64,000 nt of DNA from Verrucomicrobiaceae bacterium UBA1938 (GTDB lineage: Bacteria; Verrucomicrobiota; Verrucomicrobiia; Verrucomicrobiales; Verrucomicrobiaceae), in assembly GCA_002336895.1 (NCBI GenBank), contig DDFC01000010.1, positions 62,001 to 126,000 on the forward strand, given 5' to 3'. Positions 24,382-32,705 of this stretch are shown one piece after another. Numbering within the stretch: position 1 is the first letter of the stretch; each line of letters starts with the position of its first letter. The translations under genes were made by a program, and so were the position numbers. The notes beneath the pieces were generated by a model that ran no database searches, was not told the DNA's origin, and worked only from the letters and a program-made list of their open reading frames with translations.

Positions 24382-25152
24382 ATGATCTCCATTCAGGGTC
24401 TCACCAAGCGCTTCGGCGCTCAGACTGCCGTCGATCACCTGAGCTGGGAGGTCCCTCCTGGGAAAATCGTGGGGCTCCTGGGCCCGAACGGGGCGGGGAA
24501 GACCACCACCCTCAAAATGGTGACGGGCATGCTCCAGCCGGATGAGGGCACGGCCCTCGTCTGCGGGGTGAACGTGGCCGCCCATCCTATGGAGGCCAAG
24601 CGCCTGCTCGGCTTTGTGCCGGACTCCGGCGCGGTGTATGAGTCGCTCACGGGGCTGGAGTTTCTGCTCATGATCGGGGCGCTCTATGGCATCCGGGAGG
24701 AGGAGGCCCGGCCGCGCATCCGGCAGTTTCTGGACTTCTTTGAGCTCGATGAGCAGACGCTTTCCTCCAAATTTCTCGGAGCTTATTCCAAAGGCATGCG
24801 GCGCAAGGTCGTCATCACCGCCGCGCTGCTGCACAATCCCAAGGTGGTGCTGCTGGACGAGCCGCTGGACGGGCTGGATGCGAATGCCGCAGTCGGCTTC
24901 AAGGCACTGCTGGAAACCCTGGCGCGAGAGGGCAAGACCATCGTGTACAGCTCTCATGTGCTGGATGTGGTGGAGCGTGTGTGCGACAGCGTGGCCATCA
25001 TGGCACAGGGCAGGCTGCTGGTGGAGGGCTCGCCGAAGGAACTGCAGCAGCAGCACGGCGCGGATACGCTGGAGCAGCTCTTCACCCGGCTCACGGGGCT
25101 GAGTGGTCTGGAGGCGCGCGCTGAGTCCTTTGCCAAAAACATGCTGTCATGA
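24382..25152 (+). CDS. ABC transporter ATP-binding protein
   Basis: The 256-residue ATPase has Walker A GPNGAGKT (34-41), a degenerate signature AYSKGMRRK, Walker B VVLLDEPLDGLD and the switch His in YSSHVLD. The pattern fits the ATPase of ABC-2-type or similar exporters (CcmA/NatA-like). It energises the membrane protein encoded next, with which it overlaps by four bases. ATG 24382 places the first strand at the N-terminus; an in-frame ATG at 24340 is less likely. The substrate is unknown. Confidence 0.88.
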   Translation: MISIQGLTKRFGAQTAVDHLSWEVPPGKIVGLLGPNGAGKTTTLKMVTGMLQPDEGTALVCGVNVAAHPMEAKRLLGFVPDSGAVYESLTGLEFLLMIGALYGIREEEARPRIRQFLDFFELDEQTLSSKFLGAYSKGMRRKVVITAALLHNPKVVLLDEPLDGLDANAAVGFKALLETLAREGKTIVYSSHVLDVVERVCDSVAIMAQGRLLVEGSPKELQQQHGADTLEQLFTRLTGLSGLEARAESFAKNMLS

Positions 25153-26780
25153 GCATTGCCGCAGAGAACCCAACCTCACCGGACAAGGTGCTGCGCAGGC
25201 TCTTCTGGACGCTGCTCTTTCGCGGGCGTGCGGCACAGCAGGCCGGGGCGCATCAGACGCGGCGGCAGCTAGGGCTGGGCGCCACGCTGCTGATCTATGC
25301 TGGCGTGGGCATCATACCCGCCATGTTTTCGCAGAGAGCCGACAGCTTCGTTTTTGCCACGGCGCTGCATGGCTTCACCTTCATGTTTGCCTCGCTGACA
25401 CTGGCCTCCAGTGCTGGCACCATGCTCTTCATGAAGGAGGAGGCGGAGATCCTGCTGCACCGGCCGGTCACACCGCAGCAGATGCTGCGCGCCAAATGCG
25501 CCGTGCTGGCGGGTTTTTCTCTCATGCTGGCGCTGGCGCTGAATCTGGCCGGACTCATCACCGGTCTGGGCAGCAAGGGGGCCACGTGGCGTTTCATCCC
25601 GGCGCATCTGGTTTCGATGACGCTGCTCATGGTCTTTTCCGCAGCGGCCATCGTGCTCGTTTACAATGCCTGCCTGCGGTGGTTTGGCCGCTCGCGGCTG
25701 GACAACCTCCTCGCCTCCGTGCAGTCGCTCCTCACGGTGGTCATGGTGCTCAGCGGGCAGATCATGCCGCGCCTGCTTCAGATGGATGCGCTCAAGAATC
25801 TGGACCATGTAGGCGGCTGGCTGCTGGCGTTGCCTCCGGTGTGGTTTGGCGCGCTGGATGCGCTGATAGGTGGCAGCGCCTTGGACCAGTCCGCTTTGTG
25901 GTTGCCGGCTGGTCTGGCGGTGGGAGTCACGGCGCTCACCAGCTGGCTGGCGCTGGAAAAGCTGGGCGGTGCCTACGGTCAGGGGCTGATGAATCTGAAT
26001 GAATCCGCAGGCTCGGCCAAAGAGAGCACCAAGCCGCGCGGCGTGTGGCTGGCTGCCATCGTCAAACTGCCGCCGCTCTGCTGGTGGCTGCGGGATCCGG
26101 TGGAGCGGGAGTCCTTCAAGCTTACCACGGCTTACCTGTTTCGCGACCGGGAAATCAAGCTGCGGCTCTATCCCGGCATCGCACCCATGCTCATCATGCC
26201 GCTGGTGATGCTTTTCTCCGGCGGGCGCAGTGGTACAGGCGGGGCGATGATGATCCAGGGCTTTGCCACCTGTTTCCTCGGCATGATCTCCCTGCAGGCC
26301 ATGCTCTTTCTGGGCTGTTCGGAGCACTGGCGCGCCTCTGCTTTCTTTTACGTGACACCGCTGCGGCATTGGACGCCGCTCTTTCATGGCGCACGCAAGG
26401 CCGTGCTCTGCTGGCTCAGCTTTCCCGTGCTGCTGCTGCAGACCACGCTGCTGGCCGGGCTGCAGCATTCCTGGCTGCCGTTTCTGCTCAGCCTGCCAGC
26501 GGTGTTCTTTCTGCCCGCCTTCTCCCTCGTCACCGGGATCATGGGCCAGTGGCTGCCGCTTTCAAAGCCCTCCGAGGAGGTCAAAAACTCCACCACCGGC
26601 TGTGCCATGATGGCCGTCTCCATGGCGGCCGCAGGCATCATCGGCGGGCTGGCCAGCTGGATGTGGCATATCGGGCATTTCCCTCTTTATCTCATGCTGG
26701 AGGTACTGCTGATGCTCGGTCTCACCTTCCTCCTGAAGTATCTCATGCGCGACACGCCGTGGGTGCCGCAGAACGAGTGA
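25149..26780 (+). CDS. ABC exporter membrane protein
   Basis: The 543-residue protein has about ten or more hydrophobic segments with an overlapping start (ATGA) behind the ATPase gene, so it is the permease of that exporter. It has an N-terminal cytoplasmic stretch, then membrane segments around residues 40-230. A cytoplasmic middle follows (WLRDPVERESFKLTTAYLFR and DREIKLRLYPG), then further segments to about 525. The size and the RDREIKLRLYP stretch resemble uncharacterised large ABC-2-like exporters rather than FtsX-type permeases. The substrate is unknown. Confidence 0.75.
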   Translation: MSIAAENPTSPDKVLRRLFWTLLFRGRAAQQAGAHQTRRQLGLGATLLIYAGVGIIPAMFSQRADSFVFATALHGFTFMFASLTLASSAGTMLFMKEEAEILLHRPVTPQQMLRAKCAVLAGFSLMLALALNLAGLITGLGSKGATWRFIPAHLVSMTLLMVFSAAAIVLVYNACLRWFGRSRLDNLLASVQSLLTVVMVLSGQIMPRLLQMDALKNLDHVGGWLLALPPVWFGALDALIGGSALDQSALWLPAGLAVGVTALTSWLALEKLGGAYGQGLMNLNESAGSAKESTKPRGVWLAAIVKLPPLCWWLRDPVERESFKLTTAYLFRDREIKLRLYPGIAPMLIMPLVMLFSGGRSGTGGAMMIQGFATCFLGMISLQAMLFLGCSEHWRASAFFYVTPLRHWTPLFHGARKAVLCWLSFPVLLLQTTLLAGLQHSWLPFLLSLPAVFFLPAFSLVTGIMGQWLPLSKPSEEVKNSTTGCAMMAVSMAAAGIIGGLASWMWHIGHFPLYLMLEVLLMLGLTFLLKYLMRDTPWVPQNE

Positions 26781-26787
26781 AGAAGCA

Positions 26788-26816
26788 TTGGCACGAGGGG
26801 CGGTTTGGGGTAATGG
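26788..26816 (+). promoter_or_regulatory. Possible hicBA promoter
   Basis: TTGGCA (26788-26793), a 17-base spacer and TAATGG (26811-26816) end six bases before the hicB ATG at 26823. Transcription would begin at or next to the ATG, giving a leaderless message. The -10 match is only fair. Confidence 0.35.
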
Positions 26817-26822
26817 TTTCGC

Positions 26823-27050
26823 ATGGAAGCAGAAATCACCTTCACTGTGGAGCCATGCCAGGAAACCGGCGGCTACATCGCCCGGTGGGATGACCCGCTT
26901 GGCCGTGGTGGCATCACTACGCAGGGGGATTCGCTCAGCGAACTCCAGGAAATGGTGGCCGATGCCGTGCAGGGTTTCTTTGAGCCTGAAGACAAGCCTC
27001 AGCGCGTGAGGCTTCACTTTGTCAAAGATCCTGTGTTGCAGATGGCATGA
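26823..27050 (+). CDS. hicB: HicB-like antitoxin
   Basis: The 75-residue protein matches the HicB N-terminal fold, a partial RNase-H-like domain that binds and blocks HicA: ITFTVEPCQETGGYIARWDD, then GDSLSELQEMVADAVQGFF. No separate C-terminal DNA-binding domain is visible, so it belongs to the short HicB form. It comes before the toxin gene and overlaps it by ATGA. That is the reverse of the E. coli hicAB order but known elsewhere. There is no Shine-Dalgarno sequence before its ATG. Confidence 0.8.
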   Translation: MEAEITFTVEPCQETGGYIARWDDPLGRGGITTQGDSLSELQEMVADAVQGFFEPEDKPQRVRLHFVKDPVLQMA

Positions 27051-27262
27051 AAATCCCGCGTGATGTCACCGGGACGGAGGCCGTAAAGGCTCTGCGGAGG
27101 CTTGGATTTGAGAGCCTGCGGCAGACTGGCTCTCACCACATCATGAGGCGTGCAGAGAAGACAGTCGTCGTGCCGCAGCACAAGCCCGTCAAGCCGGGCA
27201 CACTTCGTGGCCTGCTTGATCAGGCAGGCGTTTCTCTGGATGAATTCATCGCTGCGCTCTGA
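27047..27262 (+). CDS. hicA: HicA-like mRNA interferase toxin
   Basis: HicA is a small double-stranded-RNA-binding-fold toxin that cleaves mRNA when freed from HicB. The 71-residue protein has the family core: EAVKALRRLGFESLRQTGSH with the catalytic His at about residue 30, HIMRRAEKTVVVPQHKPVKP, then GTLRGLLDQAGVSLDEF. Length and motifs are complete, so it looks active. It is translationally coupled to hicB and followed 51 bases later by ligA. Confidence 0.88.
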   Translation: MKIPRDVTGTEAVKALRRLGFESLRQTGSHHIMRRAEKTVVVPQHKPVKPGTLRGLLDQAGVSLDEFIAAL

Positions 27263-27313
27263 CGGATTTTTCCGTTTCCCTGCGCCTCTTTGCAGCTATT
27301 CAAAGCACCAGCC

Positions 27314-29317
27314 ATGACCCACGCCGAAGCCGCCAGCCGCGCCGCCTTTCTCAGCTCCGAACTCCACCGCCACAACCGCCTCTACTACGTGGAGGCGCGC
27401 CCCGAGATCAGCGACCAGCAGTTTGATGTGCTGCTGAAGGAGCTGCAGGAGATCGAGGCGAAGTTTCCAGATCTGCGGACACCGGACTCTCCCACGCTGC
27501 GTGTCGGCGGTGCGCCGCTGGAGGGCTTCACGCAGATCACGCACACGGTGCGCATGATGAGCCTGGACAACACCTACTCCGAGGAGGAGTTGAGCGCGTT
27601 CTTTGCCCGTGTGCAGAAGGGCCTGGGGCGCGAGAAGGTGGACTGTGTGATCGAGCCCAAGGTGGATGGCGTGGCCATCACCGTGCGCTATGAAAACGGC
27701 ATGCTCAAATACGGTGCCACCCGTGGCGATGGCCAGACGGGCGATGACGTGACAAACAATCTCAAAACCATCAAGCGCCTGCCGCTGCGTCTGCCCAAGG
27801 ATGGTCCGCAGACCTTTGAAGTGCGTGGCGAGGTCTTCATGTCCAAGGCCGGTTTTGCCAAGCTCAACCAGGAGCGCGAGGAGGCAGGCGAGGCCACCTT
27901 TGCCAATCCGCGCAACTCCACTGCGGGAACACTGAAGTTGCTGGACCCCAAGATCGTGGCCAAACGCCCTCTCGACATCGTCTTCTACGGTCTGGCCGAG
28001 GCGAGCGACGTGGCGTCGCAGAAGGAAGTGTACGCCCTGCTGGATGCCGCCGGACTGCGCAAGGCCGACCTCATCTGGAACGCTGACAGCGCAGAAGGTC
28101 TGCTGCAGGCCATTCGTGAGCTCGATGAAAAGCGCAAATCTCTCCCCTACGAAACCGACGGAGCGGTGATCAAGGTGAACAGCTTTGTGGATCAGCGCGA
28201 GCTCGGTGTCACCAGCAAGGCTCCGCGCTGGGCCATCGCCTACAAATACCAGCCCGAGCAGGCGGAGACCAAGCTGCTGGCCATCGACATCCAGGTGGGC
28301 CGCACCGGTGCACTTACACCCGTGGCACGTCTGGTGCCCGTGCTCGTCAGCGGCAGCACCGTCAGCAACGCCACGCTGCACAACTACGAGGAAATCGAAC
28401 GCAAGGACATCCGCGTGGGCGATGTCGTCATCATTGAAAAAGCCGGCGAGATCATTCCCGCCGTGGTCTCGGTGAAGAAGGAGCTGCGCAGCGGTGATGA
28501 AACCTCCGTAGTCGCGCCCACACACTGCCCGGTGTGCGGCACTGCTGTGCACAAGGACGAGGAGCAGGTGGTCATCCGCTGCCCCAACCCGCACTGCCCG
28601 GAGGTGGTGAAGCGCCGCATCGAGCACTTCGTCAGCCGTGGCGCCATGGACATCAGCGGACTGGGAGAGGCCGTCATCGCGCAACTGGTGGACTTTAAGA
28701 AAGCGGATGGTTCGAGGCTGGTGGCCGATGTGGCTGATCTCTATGATCTCGATGAGCTGTCTCTGGCACGGCTGGACCGCGTGGGGACCAAGAGCATCGA
28801 CAATTACCTCAAGGCCATCTCCGCCAGCAAGCTGCAGGATCCGTGGCGGCTCGTCTTTGGCCTTGGCATTTTGCATGTGGGCGCAGGTGGCGCGCGCAAG
28901 CTCATCGAGCATTTCGGCGGCATCGACGCCATTGCCAAAGCCAGTGTGGAGGAGCTCATCCAGTGCCCCGACATTGGCGAGATCGTGGCTGTCAGCATTC
29001 ACGCCTGGTTCCGCGAGGCGCACAACATCACGCTGCTGGACCGCCTGCGCGCTGCGGGGCTCAACTTCACGCAGAAAGCCGTCGAAGCCGCTTCCGACAA
29101 ACTCCACGGCACCACCTGGGTCATCACCGGCACTCTGAGCCAGGACCGCGAAACCATCGCCGACACCATCCGTGCCAATGGCGGCAAGGTGAGCGGCAGC
29201 GTGAGCGGCAAGACGACCTATCTCCTCGCGGGTGAAGATGCAGGCAGCAAACTCGACAAAGCCGCCAAGCTGGGCGTGAAGATCGTCAGCGAGGCGGAGT
29301 TTCGGGCGATGCTTTGA
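27314..29317 (+). CDS. ligA: NAD-dependent DNA ligase
   Basis: LigA seals nicks in DNA during replication and repair, using NAD as the adenylate donor. The 667-residue protein has the Ia domain (LYYVEARPEISDQQFDVLL), the adenylated Lys116 in EPKVDG and the OB fold. It also has a four-Cys zinc finger (CPVC followed by CPNPHC), helix-hairpin-helix repeats and a C-terminal BRCT domain (GTTWVITGTLSQDRETIADT). The length is normal. ATG 27314 is used; an earlier in-frame TTG adds only eight residues. Confidence 0.97.
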   Translation: MTHAEAASRAAFLSSELHRHNRLYYVEARPEISDQQFDVLLKELQEIEAKFPDLRTPDSPTLRVGGAPLEGFTQITHTVRMMSLDNTYSEEELSAFFARVQKGLGREKVDCVIEPKVDGVAITVRYENGMLKYGATRGDGQTGDDVTNNLKTIKRLPLRLPKDGPQTFEVRGEVFMSKAGFAKLNQEREEAGEATFANPRNSTAGTLKLLDPKIVAKRPLDIVFYGLAEASDVASQKEVYALLDAAGLRKADLIWNADSAEGLLQAIRELDEKRKSLPYETDGAVIKVNSFVDQRELGVTSKAPRWAIAYKYQPEQAETKLLAIDIQVGRTGALTPVARLVPVLVSGSTVSNATLHNYEEIERKDIRVGDVVIIEKAGEIIPAVVSVKKELRSGDETSVVAPTHCPVCGTAVHKDEEQVVIRCPNPHCPEVVKRRIEHFVSRGAMDISGLGEAVIAQLVDFKKADGSRLVADVADLYDLDELSLARLDRVGTKSIDNYLKAISASKLQDPWRLVFGLGILHVGAGGARKLIEHFGGIDAIAKASVEELIQCPDIGEIVAVSIHAWFREAHNITLLDRLRAAGLNFTQKAVEAASDKLHGTTWVITGTLSQDRETIADTIRANGGKVSGSVSGKTTYLLAGEDAGSKLDKAAKLGVKIVSEAEFRAML

Positions 29318-29321
29318 GGCT

Positions 29322-29339
29322 GAGGCGGGCTCCCGCCTC
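29322..29339. terminator. Hairpin between ligA and the MFS gene
   Basis: GAGGCGGG and CCCGCCTC form a perfect 8-bp GC stem with a two-base gap, between the convergent ends of ligA (29317) and the MFS gene (29360). It may act in both directions. A T-rich stretch follows about 20 bases later on the plus strand. Confidence 0.5.
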
Positions 29340-29359
29340 CTGCGGCATTCACTTCATTC

Positions 29360-30802
29360 TCATTTTTCGGGCGGGCTGTCCATGGTGCGGCTGCCGATGG
29401 CAATGGCGAGGGAGAAGACGCTCAGCCATGCCGCGACGCCGAAGGTGAACCGCATTCCGATGGCAATGTCCTCTGGCTGGGCCAGCGAGATGTGGGGCGT
29501 CCCTGCGGCGTGGCTGAACACCGCTCCCATGACGGAAGCACCGGTGATGAGGCCGAGATTGCGTGACAGATTGAGCATGCCAGACGCTGCACCTCGGTGT
29601 GCTGAAGAGATCGTGGTCATGAATGCGGTGTTGTTGGCTGTTTGGAATAGTGCATAGCCTGCGGTGATAATGACAAGACCCGCGATGTAGCCGCCCATGC
29701 CGGCCGTCATGGGCTGCATGGATAAAATGAATGCGCCGCCTGCCATGCCTATCAAACCAGCGAGGGTCATGCGCGCTGTGCCGAGCTTGTCCACCATGCG
29801 CCCGGCAGGAACTCCTGTCAGTGCTGCGACCAGCGGTCCGATAGACATCGTCATGCCTACCATGGCTGTGTCGAGCCCGAGAGCGCGTGAGAGGTAAAAC
29901 GGCCCGACCACCAGCGTTGTCATGACCACGGTGGACACAAGCCCGCTCATGGCCAGGCTGGCGCTTGTCCGGGGATGACGGAACAAGGACAGTGGGATCA
30001 AGGGTGATGCGGCCTTTTTCTCAATGAGCACAAACAGGCCGGTGCCCGTGGCAGCTGCGAGCAGCAAGGCGAAATTGAGAGGTCCAAAATGATCGCGCCC
30101 TGTGGTCATGGCGAGTGCATAAGTCGTGAGAGTCAGCGCCAGCATCAACGTCCCCGGAAGGTCCAGGCGTGGTCGCTCATTCCCGTGGCTCGCTTGATCC
30201 GCTGGCAGGTGATGACGCACGAGGAGAAAGGCCAGGACTCCAAGAGGAACATTGATGAGGAAGACGGCGTGCCAGCTCCAGCCTGCGATCAAAATGCCGC
30301 CGAGCGACGGCCCCAGAGCCGTGCCCACGGCTGACATGGTTCCGAGCAGGCCCATCGCATTTCCTGTTTTCTCTTTCGGCACGATGTTGCCAACGAAAGC
30401 CATTGTCAGGGCCATCATGGCCGCGGCTCCGAGTCCCTGCGCCGCCCGGGAGATGATCAAGATCCAGAGTGACGGCGCGATCCCGCACACCAGGGAGGCT
30501 CCGGTAAAGATGAAGATGCCGCCTAGCAGAAGCCGCCGCCGGCCAGCCATGTCGGCGATACGCCCGATACTGACGATCATCGCGGTGATGACGAGCAGAT
30601 ATGCCAGCACCACCCACTGCACCTCGTGAAATGAGGCGGTGAAAGCCCTGCCAAGTGAAGGCAGCGCCACATTGGCGATGCTGACGCCCAGCGATGACAG
30701 CAGCATGGACAGCGAAAGTCCGGTCAGCGCCCAGCGCGCGGATGGTTGTGGCTCCGAGGCTTCGGTGTTTTGGAGGTGCCTGGTCTCAATCAATGTTTTC
30801 AT
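29360..30802 (-). CDS. MFS multidrug efflux transporter, DHA2 type
   Basis: The 480-residue protein has about 14 hydrophobic segments and the drug:H+ antiporter-2 features: LSSLGVSIANVALPSLGRAF (motif D-like), the loop motif GRIADMAGRRRLLLGG, and GTALGPSLGGILIAGWSW (motif C). It would pump organic compounds out across the inner membrane. The substrate is unknown. A LysR gene is divergent with a 135-base gap that has a possible operator (30871-30898), the usual arrangement for regulated efflux. Confidence 0.9.
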   Translation of the reverse strand: MKTLIETRHLQNTEASEPQPSARWALTGLSLSMLLSSLGVSIANVALPSLGRAFTASFHEVQWVVLAYLLVITAMIVSIGRIADMAGRRRLLLGGIFIFTGASLVCGIAPSLWILIISRAAQGLGAAAMMALTMAFVGNIVPKEKTGNAMGLLGTMSAVGTALGPSLGGILIAGWSWHAVFLINVPLGVLAFLLVRHHLPADQASHGNERPRLDLPGTLMLALTLTTYALAMTTGRDHFGPLNFALLLAAATGTGLFVLIEKKAASPLIPLSLFRHPRTSASLAMSGLVSTVVMTTLVVGPFYLSRALGLDTAMVGMTMSIGPLVAALTGVPAGRMVDKLGTARMTLAGLIGMAGGAFILSMQPMTAGMGGYIAGLVIITAGYALFQTANNTAFMTTISSAHRGAASGMLNLSRNLGLITGASVMGAVFSHAAGTPHISLAQPEDIAIGMRFTFGVAAWLSVFSLAIAIGSRTMDSPPEK

Positions 30803-30870
30803 AAGAGGAATGGTTCAGTCTCCCTGACAGGAGGTGTGAGACGCATAGCTCCTGGCCTGAATTGCGGAAG

Positions 30871-30898
30871 ACGCACGCTTTGCACTTTATTCGTGCGT
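30871..30898. promoter_or_regulatory. Inverted repeat, candidate LysR site
   Basis: ACGCACG (30871-30877) and CGTGCGT (30892-30898) are perfect 7-base arms separated by 14 bases, between the divergent MFS and LysR genes. Confidence 0.45.
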
Positions 30899-30937
30899 TT
30901 GACGCCATGTCACATTCGGGCCATGCTGCCTGCCGGA

Positions 30938-31852
30938 ATGTCGAATCCTGATCTCAATCTGCTTTTCACCCTTGATGCCCTGCTTGCGGAGGGCAGCGTG
31001 GCACGCGCGGCGCAGCGCCTGCGGCTGAGCCCCTCAGCGATGAGCCGGGCGCTGGGGCGGCTGCGCGAGGCCACGGGGGATCCGCTGCTGGTCAGAGCCG
31101 GACGCAGCCTGGTCCCCACTCCGCGTGCGATCGAGCTTCGTGCTCGCACCCGCCAGCTTGTTCAGGATGCCGCTGCCGTGCTGCGCCCTGCTGAGAAGCT
31201 GGACCTTAAACGGCTGGTCCGCACGTTCACCTTGCGGACCAGCGAAGGCTGGGTTGAAAATTTCGGGCCGGAGCTCATCTCCCGCATCGGCGCAGAGGCT
31301 CCTGGTGTGAGGCTGCGCTTTGTGCCCAAGCCCAGCAAAGACAGCAGTCCTCTGCGGGAAGGGGCGGTCGATCTGGAGACCGGTGTTGTGGACGAGACGA
31401 CGGGGCCGGAAGTGCGCACGCTGGCCTTGTTTCGGGATCGCCTTGCCGGGGTTGTTCGAATGGGACACCCGCTGTGCAAAGGGAGGATCAGCCCTGCTCG
31501 CTTTGCGGCGGGCAGGCATGTTCAGGTGTCGCGGGAGGGGCTGGGCTGGGGGCCGGTTGATGATGCCTTGAAGCCGCTCGGACTGGAGAGGGAGATCGTT
31601 TCCATCGTCAGTGGTTTTGCGACCGCGGTGGCGCTGGCCAGGGGCAGCGATTTCATAGCAACTGTTCCAGAACGGCACACCGCCAGCCTCTGCGCCGGTA
31701 TGCACGTTTTTGCCCTTCCGGTCGTGCTGCCTGAGTTCACGGTTTCGCTGCTCTGGCACCCCCGGTTGGATGCCGATGCGGCCCATCGCTGGCTGCGCGG
31801 TCATGTGAGGGCTGTTTGTGCAGGGGCCCGAAGGACAGCCAAGGCCCACTAA
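30938..31852 (+). CDS. LysR-family transcriptional regulator
   Basis: The 304-residue protein begins NPDLNLLFTLDALLAEGSVA, then AAQRLRLSPSAMSRALGRLR, a typical LysR DNA-binding helix-turn-helix. A substrate-binding-like effector domain follows. ATG 30938 fits the usual N-terminus; ATG 30923 five codons upstream is also possible. It is divergent from the MFS pump and probably controls it. The 3' end overlaps the end of rnhA on the other strand by four bases. Confidence 0.88.
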   Translation: MSNPDLNLLFTLDALLAEGSVARAAQRLRLSPSAMSRALGRLREATGDPLLVRAGRSLVPTPRAIELRARTRQLVQDAAAVLRPAEKLDLKRLVRTFTLRTSEGWVENFGPELISRIGAEAPGVRLRFVPKPSKDSSPLREGAVDLETGVVDETTGPEVRTLALFRDRLAGVVRMGHPLCKGRISPARFAAGRHVQVSREGLGWGPVDDALKPLGLEREIVSIVSGFATAVALARGSDFIATVPERHTASLCAGMHVFALPVVLPEFTVSLLWHPRLDADAAHRWLRGHVRAVCAGARRTAKAH

Positions 31853-32346
31853 GCTTCCATCTCCGCCTTAAACTGCTCTAGCAGTGCATGCAGCTGCTGC
31901 GGTGTATGGGCGGCTTTGACGGCGGCTATCGCTTCATTGGCCAGGGTGTCGCAGCGTTCATTGTCGGCGTGTCCGGCGTGGCCTTTCACCCAATGCCAGC
32001 GGATGGTATGACGGGCGGTGGCAGTATCGAGGACACGCCAAAGGTCGGCGTTTTTCACCGGCTGCTTGGTGCTGGTGCGCCAGCCGTTGCGCTTCCAGCC
32101 CGCGATCCACTGGCTGATGCCCTGGCGCACATACTGGGAGTCGGTGTGGAAGTCGATCTCGCACGGTTCCTTGAGGATGCGCAGGGCCTCGATGGCGGCC
32201 TGCAGCTCCATGCGGTTGTTGGTGGTGGCGGGCACGCCGCCTTTCAGTTCACGCACATGCTTTCCATACACGAGCACGGCAGCCCAGCCTCCGGGGCCAG
32301 GGTTGCCATGGCAGCCACCGTCAGAGTGAATGACGATTTTCTTCAC
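31849..32346 (-). CDS. rnhA: Ribonuclease HI
   Basis: RNase HI cuts RNA in RNA-DNA hybrids. The 165-residue protein carries all four catalytic acids: D9 in HSDGGCHGNPGPGGW, E47 in NNRMELQA, D69 in HTDSQYV and D133 in NERCD, plus the KGHAGH loop. The GTG at 32346 is chosen because it gives the standard short N-terminus and overlaps the stop of the upstream gene by GTGA. A start ten codons upstream would run into that gene. Confidence 0.96.
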   Translation of the reverse strand: MKKIVIHSDGGCHGNPGPGGWAAVLVYGKHVRELKGGVPATTNNRMELQAAIEALRILKEPCEIDFHTDSQYVRQGISQWIAGWKRNGWRTSTKQPVKNADLWRVLDTATARHTIRWHWVKGHAGHADNERCDTLANEAIAAVKAAHTPQQLHALLEQFKAEMEA

Positions 32347-32654
32347 GCCTCGGTCTGGTTGGAGTCCGCCGACCACTCACGCATGCGGCGGTCGATGAAG
32401 AAAGGCACAAAGGGCAGCAGCGAGACGATGAAAACAAACACCGCGCGCTTGAAAGGCCAGCCCGTCTGCATCAGCACGCGGTAGAGGGCAAAGCAGAACA
32501 CCACAAACAGGCCGCCGTGCACCGAGCCCGCGATCCTGACCGCCATCGGCATGCCCATGGCGTACTTCAGAGGCATGGCGATGAAGAGCAGAATCAAATA
32601 GGAAACGGCTTCCAGCAGGGCGACCGTGCGCAGGAATGAAACGGGGTTTTTCAT
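32343..32654 (-). CDS. DUF3817 family small membrane protein
   Basis: The 103-residue protein has three hydrophobic segments and the DUF3817 pattern: FLRTVALLEAVSYLILLFIA near the start, MAVRIAGSVHGGLFVVFCFA in the middle, and ALLPFVPFF-like segment ending FIDRRMR. The function of the family is not known to me. It sits upstream of rnhA with a 4-base overlap. ATG 32654 is preferred over an in-frame start ten codons upstream. Confidence 0.8.
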   Translation of the reverse strand: MKNPVSFLRTVALLEAVSYLILLFIAMPLKYAMGMPMAVRIAGSVHGGLFVVFCFALYRVLMQTGWPFKRAVFVFIVSLLPFVPFFIDRRMREWSADSNQTEA

Positions 32655-32705
32655 GGACCGTGGCTGTAGCACGGCTTCGCGCATCCCCGAAATGTTTTTG
32701 AGTCT

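Noticed and set aside
27296..29107. Long minus-strand frame opposite ligA
   Set aside because: Antisense to an essential conserved gene, with typical shadow composition.
31670..31685. Second LexA-like site (TGTTCCAGAAC)
   Set aside because: The arms are only two bases apart, not four, and it lies inside the LysR coding sequence.
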